64,000 nt of DNA. Origin: JAKQHY01 sp034429475 (GTDB taxonomy: Bacteria; Chloroflexota; Anaerolineae; B4-G1; SLSP01). The translations under genes and the position numbers were made by a program. The notes below the pieces were generated by a model. It searched no databases, had not been told where the DNA came from, and worked only from the letters and a program-made list of their open reading frames with translations. Shown one piece after another: positions 38,939-45,352 of the stretch. Position 1 is the stretch's first letter. Each line of letters opens with the position of its first letter. The DNA is taken from the NCBI GenBank assembly GCA_034429475.1, contig DAOUGD010000296.1:1-64000 (forward strand), read 5' to 3'.

Positions 38939-41442
38939 CCGGCGATAGTGTCATGCTCCGTTGGGCGCTGCATTATGAGCGGGAAGAGATAGGCGTATTG
39001 CCCATCGTCGAAGGCGAAAAGAGGCCCGCTCTTCCCAGTTGGGACCGCTACAAAAAACACCGTCCCCCCGTGACCGACTTGCAGACGTGGTTTGCCGGAA
39101 AAGATGATGGCGCGCTGGGGGTCATCACCGGCGCGGTTTCCAATAACCTGGTTATCCTGGATTTCGATGGTGACGGCTGGGAGCGCGCGTTGGAAGACGT
39201 TTTGCACGTCTTTCCCGATTTGCGCCGGTCGCGGCAGGTGATAACCGGCAGTGGGCGGGTACATCTCTGGCTACGATGCCTCGAACTGAACGATGAGGAT
39301 GGACAACCACTCACCCGCCGTACCTTCAAGCGTCCCGATCTGGGGCAAGATACGGCCATCGAGCTACGCGCCAATGGCCATCAAACCCTCGCCCCGCCCT
39401 CATTACACCCCAGCGGCGGACGCTATGCCTTCCAGGATGATACAGCCATCATTGTGACTCTGCCCAACGCGCTGATGTTGTTAGCCTGGTTGGAAAGTTG
39501 GGAACGCAAAGGGCAGGTTGTACCTCGTGAGTATCGCCCGGCCGCGCCGTTGGATGCTGCCGGGGCACGCCCAGGGGATGACTACAGCGCGCGTGGCGAT
39601 GTGTTGCCCCTGTTGACCGTCGCCGGCTGGCAGGTGGTCAAGCAGCGCGGCGACGTTACCGACCTACGCCGGCCGGGGAAGGATCGCGGGGTGAGCGCAA
39701 CCTGGAATTATTACCCTCGGAAGCTGTTTGTCTTCACGACCAATGGCGCACCCTTCGAGCCGGATCACTGTTATGATGGATTTGCCGTGTATGCGCTCTT
39801 GGAGCATCACGGCGACTTCGGAGCGGCGGCGCGGGAATTGGCACGGCAAGGGTATGGGGCAAGCAACGGCAACGGGCACCACCCGCCGACGGCGCCGGCA
39901 TCACAGCCGGCGACAAATGAGGCGGCTGAAGATGATGTAGCCCACCCCACCGGCGCCGGTGAAGGTCTTCCTGCCAGCGACGCGGTCAGTCCCATAGCGA
40001 GTGCGTTAGATTTGTCTCTGGCCCCCGATTTGCCCGATTATGCGCGCTTGACGCCGGCACAAGAAGCCGAGGCCCGTAAGACTGGCAGTTGGTTGGATAT
40101 GTACGTTAAATTTGCCGGGGAAGCCAGCCCTATGACACCGGCAGCGTTCCACATTGCGGCCGGCATCTTCCTGGGGGGCCTGGCGATTGCGCGGCGACTC
40201 TACCTGGCTGTAAGTGTAAACGAGAATGCCATTTACCCCAACCTGTTTATGCTCTATCTCGGCACCAGCACGACCCAACGGAAAAGCACAGCCTTACGGG
40301 TGGTCACGGGGACGGCGAAGGCAGCGGGGTTACAGCACTTACTACTGGCTGACCAGCAAACCCCGGAAGCCCTCGCCGTGGATTTGACGAGCCGCGTTCC
40401 CTTCACCTATGAGAACTGGCAGGGAACAGTACAAGAGCGCTGGTTGCGGGAGCGCGCTTTTGCGGCTCAGCGGGGATGGCTACTGGAAGAAGCCGCGAAA
40501 TTGTTGGATAGCTTCAACCGAGATTTTACGGCCGGTTTACTGCCGATGGTTCTGGCGCTGTATGACTGCCCGCCGGAAGCTATGACGCGCAATACTCTTT
40601 CCCGTGGGCGAGAACTGGTAGAAAAGCCCTATCTCAACATCTTTGGAGTGACCACCTATGGCGATATGGCCGAGCATCTGGAGAAGCGCCGGCTGTGGTC
40701 TAACGGTTTCTTTGCGCGTTTCGCGCTGGTGGGAAGTGATGACGTGGGAACGTGGCGTTTCTGGCCTGAGCCGAAAGAATATCCCGCCGAGCTGCTCCAG
40801 GGTCTGCGTCGGGTGGCGACGCAGCTACTGCCGACGCCGACCGCCTACATTAACGAGGTGGAAATCCTCAGCAACAACGGCGAGCCGCCACGTAAGGTCA
40901 AAGAGGTGGAGATCACGCCTCCCCTGGTAGCCTCGAAAGTGCATTTGGAGCGCGGGGGGGAAGCCTGGCAAGCATGGGAACGCTATGCCCAAGCCACCAG
41001 CTTCGATATGCTGAACGCTGACCTGGTGAGTGATGACTTCAAGCCCAGCTATGGCCGTTTTGGGACAATGCTGATTAAGATTGCCATCATCCTGGCGGCT
41101 TTTGATACGCAGGCGCTGCCGGTGACTTTGGAGCCGCGCCACATTTACCGGGCGCAGCAAATTGTGGAACTGTGGCGTGCCAATTTACATGAGGTCTTCG
41201 GGAAGATGCGCAGCCTCAAGGATAGTGAGGACTATACCAGCGCAGTGAAGATCGTGCTGGCCAAAGCCGGCCGGGGCTGGGTCGCCCGTCGTGACCTGCT
41301 ACGTGCGCTCAAAACGCGGTGGTCGGAACTGGAACCGATCATCAAAGACTTACTGGAAAGCGGCGAGATTGAACAACAGGAAGCGAAGAACGAACGCGGG
41401 CCGGCGACGTGTCAATATCGCCTGGCAACGACGGGGCAGTGA
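38935..41442 (+). CDS. PrimPol-helicase replication protein
   Basis: 835 aa from ATG 38935 (ATGA overlap; a GTG five codons upstream is possible). The N-terminal bifunctional primase/polymerase domain has ITGAVSNNLVILDFDGD (catalytic Asp76 and Asp78), TGSGRVHLWLR (His110) and IELRANGHQTLAPPSLHPSGG. After a linker, the C-terminal half (about 380-830) is a DUF3987-like helicase module with the P-loop variant GTSTTQRKST (443-452). The same combination occurs in plasmid, phage and AICE replication proteins (RepPP type). It should prime and start element replication after excision. Confidence 0.85.
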   Translation: MTGDSVMLRWALHYEREEIGVLPIVEGEKRPALPSWDRYKKHRPPVTDLQTWFAGKDDGALGVITGAVSNNLVILDFDGDGWERALEDVLHVFPDLRRSRQVITGSGRVHLWLRCLELNDEDGQPLTRRTFKRPDLGQDTAIELRANGHQTLAPPSLHPSGGRYAFQDDTAIIVTLPNALMLLAWLESWERKGQVVPREYRPAAPLDAAGARPGDDYSARGDVLPLLTVAGWQVVKQRGDVTDLRRPGKDRGVSATWNYYPRKLFVFTTNGAPFEPDHCYDGFAVYALLEHHGDFGAAARELARQGYGASNGNGHHPPTAPASQPATNEAAEDDVAHPTGAGEGLPASDAVSPIASALDLSLAPDLPDYARLTPAQEAEARKTGSWLDMYVKFAGEASPMTPAAFHIAAGIFLGGLAIARRLYLAVSVNENAIYPNLFMLYLGTSTTQRKSTALRVVTGTAKAAGLQHLLLADQQTPEALAVDLTSRVPFTYENWQGTVQERWLRERAFAAQRGWLLEEAAKLLDSFNRDFTAGLLPMVLALYDCPPEAMTRNTLSRGRELVEKPYLNIFGVTTYGDMAEHLEKRRLWSNGFFARFALVGSDDVGTWRFWPEPKEYPAELLQGLRRVATQLLPTPTAYINEVEILSNNGEPPRKVKEVEITPPLVASKVHLERGGEAWQAWERYAQATSFDMLNADLVSDDFKPSYGRFGTMLIKIAIILAAFDTQALPVTLEPRHIYRAQQIVELWRANLHEVFGKMRSLKDSEDYTSAVKIVLAKAGRGWVARRDLLRALKTRWSELEPIIKDLLESGEIEQQEAKNERGPATCQYRLATTGQ

Positions 41443-41470
41443 GGGGGTATGGATACTGTCACCAACTATG

Positions 41471-41610
41471 AATTTCTGGTAGACAGTATTACTGTCTACC
41501 AGAAATTAAAAAATCTAGACAAGAAGACAGTTGACAGTAGGGACAGTATTACTGTCATACTGTCATACTGTCACCAAAGCCTTTTTCCGGTGTTTCTTGG
41601 TAGACAGTAT
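41471..41610. repeat. 37-bp palindrome and GACAGTA repeat cluster
   Basis: Perfect 18-bp arms AATTTCTGGTAGACAGTA (41471-41488) and complement (41490-41507) around one T, followed by AAAAAA. The half-site GACAGTA/TACTGTC recurs as GACAGTA-T-TACTGTC (41542-41556), two more ATACTGTC, and GGTAGACAGTAT (41599-41610). It can act as a terminator for the PrimPol gene, but the repeated half-sites suggest an operator or iteron set. A 63-aa frame across it is not convincing. Confidence 0.65.
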
Positions 41611-41636
41611 GCCTTCAATGGGGGCGAAGCGAGAGC

Positions 41637-41996
41637 ATGACAGAGCGCCGGGGGAAATACAACGCGACGCCGGCGACGGTGGCCGGGGTCCGCTTCGATA
41701 GCCAGGCCGAGGCGCGGCGGTATACCGAGCTGTTGCTGCTGGCCCGCGCCGGCGCAATCGCCGACCTGGTGATTCACCCCAGGTATGAATTGCAAGCAGC
41801 CTTCACCGATGCCGCCGGCCAACGCTGGCCCGCGATCCATTACGTCGCCGACTTCGGTTATACCCAAGCCGGCGCGGGTATCGTCGAAGACGTGAAGGGG
41901 CACGCCACGGCGGTTTTTCGACTCAAGCAGAAGTTGTTCCTGTATCAGTATCCTGATCTAACGTTGCGCGTGATTGCCGCGCGCGAAGTGAGGTGA
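41637..41996 (+). CDS. DUF1064 protein, PD-(D/E)XK nuclease-like
   Basis: 119 aa. KYNATPATVAGVRFDSQAEARRYTELLLLARAGAIADLVIHPRYELQ..IHYVADFGY..VEDVKGHATAVFRLKQKLFLYQYP matches the phage DUF1064 family over its whole length. The E..RY, ADF and VEDVKG elements form a PD-(D/E)XK-type site, and family members are thought to process branched or damaged DNA. It belongs with the replication genes and is linked to the next gene by a short overlap. Confidence 0.82.
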   Translation: MTERRGKYNATPATVAGVRFDSQAEARRYTELLLLARAGAIADLVIHPRYELQAAFTDAAGQRWPAIHYVADFGYTQAGAGIVEDVKGHATAVFRLKQKLFLYQYPDLTLRVIAAREVR

Positions 41997-41998
41997 CT

Positions 41999-42907
41999 AT
42001 GGCTTTTAAGAAGATGGAAACGACGCCCTATCCCCCGCGCTTGTGGGCGCTGGTGGGACGAGCGGGAACGGGGAAGTCTACGTTTTCGGCGCGGATGCGT
42101 GCCCCCAAGGTGGTGATTGACGCGGATCAACGCTACCGGGAAGTCTTGGGTCTGGCCGGTGAGGTTTACCAGTTGAGTGACGTCGCCGCCGACAACGGCG
42201 ATCCGGAGCGGATCGCCGCGCTGTTGGCCGAGAATATGCCTGGCACGCAGGTGGGAACCATCGTGGTGGACTCGCTGACGACGATCATTGCCCCCCGCAT
42301 CACCCAGGCCGTGATAGATAATGACGCCGGCCGCAATACCAACCGGATGGCCGCGTTCAAAGACAAGGCCTTGGCGATGCGGTTGCTACAAGACTCGGTC
42401 AGCAAGTGGGGCTGTGATACGCTCTGGATTTATCACCTGCAAGATGGCCGGGACGCCCAGGCAAACGCGCAAACGACGGCGACGGTGAGCAAAACGGAAC
42501 TGGCCCGGCTGCTACGCTCTATCAACCTGCAATTGGAAGTAGTCCAGGATGGCGCGCGGCGCGGGGTGAAGGTGACGTGGGCGCGCCGCGGGCGGTCGGG
42601 GATGACGCTCTGGGATGCCTCCGGGAGCTGGGTCGGTATGCCGGAAGCGATAGAGAAGGCGGTATACGATGGCCTGAGCCAGGCAGATCAAGACGTCATC
42701 GAGGGCAGCGCGCCGGCGACGTTTCCCAACCCGGAGACGGCCATTGCCTGGGGACTGGAGCAAGGCGCGTTTCAAGCCCTCCAACACTCACGCAACGCTT
42801 ATGAGAAGCTGAAGCGGGAAAAGAATCCGGCGACAGCGGCGGAAATGCGCGATCTGTGGGTGGAAGAGGTCCGGCGGCGACTGAGTGAGGGGGCAGGCAG
42901 TGAGTGA
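41999..42907 (+). CDS. RecA-like ATPase, phage AAA_24 type
   Basis: 302 aa from ATG 41999 (a GTG two codons upstream is possible). Walker A GRAGTGKST (20-28), then VVIDADQRY, Walker B-like TIVVDSLTTII and IYHLQDGRD, as in the AAA_24 nucleotide-binding proteins of phages that act in DNA recombination or replication. The start overlaps the DUF1064 stop region. Its 3' end overlaps the imperfect second copy of the GATTACGCGCGTAATC palindrome. Confidence 0.8.
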   Translation: MAFKKMETTPYPPRLWALVGRAGTGKSTFSARMRAPKVVIDADQRYREVLGLAGEVYQLSDVAADNGDPERIAALLAENMPGTQVGTIVVDSLTTIIAPRITQAVIDNDAGRNTNRMAAFKDKALAMRLLQDSVSKWGCDTLWIYHLQDGRDAQANAQTTATVSKTELARLLRSINLQLEVVQDGARRGVKVTWARRGRSGMTLWDASGSWVGMPEAIEKAVYDGLSQADQDVIEGSAPATFPNPETAIAWGLEQGAFQALQHSRNAYEKLKREKNPATAAEMRDLWVEEVRRRLSEGAGSE

Positions 42908-43009
42908 ATACGCGCGTAATCAAGGGATAAATATGACATTCTTTGTCGTATTTTCTGAATGTCGGTCGCGCCAGTGGGGGTCAGACCGTGAGCGATTACG
43001 CGCGTAATC
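42906..43009. repeat. palindrome copies 2 and 3 with a GGTCGCGCCA iteron
   Basis: GAATACGCGCGTAATC (42906-42921, one mismatch) and GATTACGCGCGTAATC (42994-43009, exact) flank GGTCGCGCCA (42964-42973), the motif of the iteron block at 35102-35180. The co-occurrence of both motifs at two distant element loci argues for protein binding sites. A 35-codon frame from GTG 42900 (VSEYARNQG...) crosses the first copy. Confidence 0.6.
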
Positions 43010-43206
43010 AGGACGTCGGCGCCGGGGGCGAATATCCCGACCTGGTGTATAGTAACTGGCTGGACCGGTTTTTTCCGTGCCGGGTGATCGCGCAAAGCGG
43101 CGGTCAGGTCTTTATTGAAGCGCAGTATCACGGGAAGATCGTGCCGATGCGCGTGCCGGCCAGCATTGTTTACCGGCGTCCCCGGCAGGAAATTGCGGCC
43201 AGTTGA
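42988..43206 (+). CDS. small hypothetical protein with SDYARN start
   Basis: 72 aa from GTG 42988; an ATG at 42943 is also in frame but its leader crosses the iteron. It begins VSDYARNQDVGAGGEYPDLVYSNWLDRFFPCRVI, encoded partly by palindrome copy 3. The C-terminal half (GGQVFIEAQYHGKIVPMRVPASIVYRRP) looks like a small beta fold. No family recognised. Confidence 0.5.
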   Translation: MSDYARNQDVGAGGEYPDLVYSNWLDRFFPCRVIAQSGGQVFIEAQYHGKIVPMRVPASIVYRRPRQEIAAS

Positions 43207-43308
43207 GGGGGCTTGCCTCCTCAAGGTGACCATAAGCTGACCACAAGCCGACTAGGGCGCAGCGGCGCTTAGGCAAGATATGGGTGATTCACGGAGAAGT
43301 GAGGGGCT

Positions 43309-43545
43309 ATGAAACAACATAATGGGGTGTCAGTGTGGCCCAGCGGTTATCATACTCGAACGTTTCGCTTTGGGCCGGCGCTGTTGGATGATTTTTACCG
43401 GCTGGCTGAACGGCTGCAATTGAATCCTTCCGAGCTGGCGTGTTATCTACTGCGCCAGTCGCTGGACCAGGTGGCCGCGGGGAAGCTGCGCGTTCCTACC
43501 CGGCCTATCGGCGCCGTCATTGACGACCCCCGGGCGCGTGAATGA
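43309..43545 (+). CDS. small RHH-like protein
   Basis: 78 aa. RTFRFGPALLDDFYRLAERLQLNPSELACYLLRQSLDQVAAGKL fits a strand plus two helices, as in ribbon-helix-helix DNA-binding proteins, though weakly. GAAGTGAGGGG precedes the ATG. It overlaps the peptidase gene by ATGA, which resembles regulator-peptidase pairs. Confidence 0.55.
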   Translation: MKQHNGVSVWPSGYHTRTFRFGPALLDDFYRLAERLQLNPSELACYLLRQSLDQVAAGKLRVPTRPIGAVIDDPRARE

Positions 43546-44003
43546 CTATGCCTATTTGCAATGAACTAAGCCCACTGTTGCAGCGGTTGTGGGGGAACGT
43601 CTGGCGGCGTTTGCCAGCAACGGATCGGCGCTATATTGAACAGTTTAACCTGGTGGTAGAGCAATTTACCGGCTATCGGGAACACAGTGGGCGCGTCGCC
43701 TGGCAAGCTGAGGAACTGGTCATCTCTCTGGCAGCCTATATCCCGGATGGGTTAGTGGGCCATTATGTGATTGCGCACGAGTTGGCCCACGTGCGGTTGA
43801 ATCATCCGGGGATCGCGTGGGGGAATTGGTACTTAGGCTGGGCCGAGGTGCTGGAAGCGCCGGTGCATGAGGCGACCGAGCTGTTAGCCGACGTGCAGGT
43901 ATGGCACTGGGGTTTCGAGCAAGAATTGTTGGCGGCTATGCGGGCCAACCGGGTGCATAACCCGGACTTCGAGAAGTGGCTCTTACACTATCCTGCCCGA
44001 TGA
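43542..44003 (+). CDS. HExxH metallopeptidase, ImmA/IrrE-like
   Basis: 153 aa. IAHELAHVRLNHPG contains HELAH zinc ligands and the catalytic Glu (about residues 79-83), and HEATELLADVQVW downstream gives the third ligand (Glu or Asp), the gluzincin layout of ImmA/IrrE proteins. Such peptidases on mobile elements cleave the element's repressor after DNA damage and so release excision genes. The small DNA-binding-like gene just upstream could be the substrate (inference). Confidence 0.75.
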   Translation: MTMPICNELSPLLQRLWGNVWRRLPATDRRYIEQFNLVVEQFTGYREHSGRVAWQAEELVISLAAYIPDGLVGHYVIAHELAHVRLNHPGIAWGNWYLGWAEVLEAPVHEATELLADVQVWHWGFEQELLAAMRANRVHNPDFEKWLLHYPAR

Positions 44004-44254
44004 GAAAACGTGTGACGTTGGAATTAGAGTGCGATCCGTGGGCGCTGTTGGCGGTGCGGATAATGGAACAGGCTACCCACGATGCGCAGCGCGGCGACCT
44101 GGCGGCGCTGGCCTGGTTGGTCTACATCGGCACCGAATGGGCCGAGCGGATCGCGCCGGGAACGGGTGATTCACTGGTGGTATTCTGCCGGGATATTCTA
44201 CAGAACATTGAAGCGGGCCGGGTCAAGGCTACATGGGGCGGCGCGCTGAACTAA
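44000..44254 (+). CDS. small hypothetical protein
   Basis: 84 aa from ATG 44000, overlapping the peptidase stop by ATGA. Begins RKRVTLELECDPWALLAVRIMEQATHDAQRGDLAALAWLVYIG, largely helical. No family recognised. It precedes the right-end integrase. Confidence 0.55.
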   Translation: MRKRVTLELECDPWALLAVRIMEQATHDAQRGDLAALAWLVYIGTEWAERIAPGTGDSLVVFCRDILQNIEAGRVKATWGGALN

Positions 44255-44268
44255 CAGGGGGAAAGGTT

Positions 44269-45246
44269 ATGTTACTTGATGAAGCAATTGACGCTTTGAT
44301 CACGGCCACACGGGCAAATGGACGCAGCGCGGGAACTGTCAAAGCGTATCGTGAGATGTTGGGGTATCTCTTGGACTTCCTGGGGAATGTTCCGGTTGAA
44401 AGTATCACGGTCCAGGACTTACGGCGGTATGTCTCGCATTTGATGGATCAAGACACGTTGTATGAACATCACCCCAAGTGTGAGCCGCAGGCCGGGAAAC
44501 TGTCCCCCTTCACGATTGCCGGCCGGGAACGCGCAGTAAAGCGCCTGTTCAACTGGCTGGTGGAAGAGGAGATACTGACCGATAGTCCGGCGCGGCGGAT
44601 CAAGGTCTTGAAGCCCAAACGTCTCACCCAGAAGGCTATCTCTCATAACGACCTGGTAGCCCTGCTGAGAACGACCGAGGGCGACGCGCTGTTGGATAGT
44701 CGGGATCGGGGCGTGATCCTCTTCCTGGCCGATACAGGGTGTCGAGTCGGCGGTTTATGTGGGGTGACGCTGCCGGATGTAGATCTGGAAAAACGCCTGG
44801 TTACGGTGACGGAAAAGGGCGAAAAGACCCGGGTGTTGCCTTTCAGCCCGATTACGGCGGAGGCGCTGCGGGCTTGGTTGGCCGTGCGACCGGCAACCTC
44901 TACCACCGCGCTCTTTCTGAGCCTCGGTATACTGGGCACCCGCCTGACCCCTATGACCACGCGCGGGGTGTCGCAAATGTTGGCGCGGCGAGCGCAGCGC
45001 GCCGGCATCGAAGGGCCGGTGAATCCTCACAGTTTCCGCCATGGTTTTGCACGTGACTTCCTGATGGATGGCGGCGACCTGGGGACGTTGGCCGATCTGA
45101 TGGGTCATTCTACGGTATTGGTGACGAAAGAGTTTTACGGGGTGTTCATTGTGCAGGAGTTACAGCAGAAGCACGCTCAGCACAGCCCCATTATGCAACT
45201 GTTTGGAAGGGAGGAAAATACTAATGGCAGTAACGGCAAGCTTTGA
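44269..45246 (+). CDS. tyrosine recombinase 3, probable element integrase
   Basis: 325 aa from ATG 44269, preceded by AGGGGGAAAGG. SAM-like N-terminal domain, then catalytic Arg159 (TGCRVGGL), Lys183 or Lys186 (EKGEKTR), His254 and Arg257 (NPHSFRHGF), His280 (LMGHSTVL) and Tyr290 (KEFYGVF). All residues of an active enzyme are present. It is the integrase nearest an end of the element and its last codons and TGA stop lie in the att core (45241-45253), so the protein's C-terminus is defined by the recombination site. It most likely catalyses integration into tRNA-Gln. Confidence 0.88.
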   Translation: MLLDEAIDALITATRANGRSAGTVKAYREMLGYLLDFLGNVPVESITVQDLRRYVSHLMDQDTLYEHHPKCEPQAGKLSPFTIAGRERAVKRLFNWLVEEEILTDSPARRIKVLKPKRLTQKAISHNDLVALLRTTEGDALLDSRDRGVILFLADTGCRVGGLCGVTLPDVDLEKRLVTVTEKGEKTRVLPFSPITAEALRAWLAVRPATSTTALFLSLGILGTRLTPMTTRGVSQMLARRAQRAGIEGPVNPHSFRHGFARDFLMDGGDLGTLADLMGHSTVLVTKEFYGVFIVQELQQKHAQHSPIMQLFGREENTNGSNGKL

Positions 45247-45285
45247 ATCTGTGGTGCCGCATGGTCGAGTCGCGCCGCTCCAGCC
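45241..45285 (+). other. attR: degenerate displaced tRNA-Gln 3' half
   Basis: Starts with the 13-bp core CTTTGAATCTGTG and continues with imperfect identity to the tRNA-Gln 3' half down to CTCCAGCC. The T stem has a mismatch and the loop reads GTCGAGT instead of TTCGAGT, so it no longer makes a good tRNA end. It is the half displaced by integration, or the element's counterpart. Confidence 0.8.
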
Positions 45286-45322
45286 AAACGCGCCCTACCT
45301 GTATCAGGTAGGGCGCGTTTTT
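45286..45322. terminator. strong terminator beyond attR
   Basis: A 16-bp perfect stem (AAACGCGCCCTACCTG, 45286-45301, complement 45305-45320) with a TAT loop and T-run. It follows the displaced tRNA half and may originally have terminated the tRNA transcript. It now separates the element from the convergent ABC genes. Confidence 0.88.
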
Positions 45323-45352
45323 CGTTGTATTACTTGTACTTGCAGTGAGCTG

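Larger units (their letters stand above)
25290..45253. mobile_element. AICE-like integrated element in tRNA-Gln
   Basis: About 20 kb bounded by a 13-bp identical core within the tRNA-Gln anticodon region (25290-25302) and at 45241-45253, inside a longer imperfect repeat of the tRNA 3' half. Contents: three tyrosine recombinases, three excisionase-like HTH genes, VapBC-like genes, GIY-YIG, ParM-like and possible ParR-like genes, FtsK-like translocase, PrimPol-helicase, DUF1064, RecA-like ATPase, HExxH peptidase and many small genes, almost all on the + strand. No relaxase, type IV secretion or capsid gene was found. This resembles actinobacterial AICEs, which move as double-stranded DNA with one FtsK-like protein. 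The AICE assignment and its mobility are inferences; the boundaries are visible. Confidence 0.82.

Noticed and set aside
41449..41640. 63-aa frame across the GACAGTA repeats
   Set aside because: Composed mainly of translated palindromic repeats and without a convincing ribosome binding site; the region is better read as regulatory DNA.
42900..43007. 35-aa frame starting VSEYARNQG
   Set aside because: Short, starts inside the preceding gene and overlaps the next; kept only as a note on the repeated palindrome.
25290..45253. Prophage interpretation of the tRNA-integrated element
   Set aside because: No capsid, portal, terminase, tail, holin or lysin was recognised; the genes fit a plasmid- or AICE-like element better.
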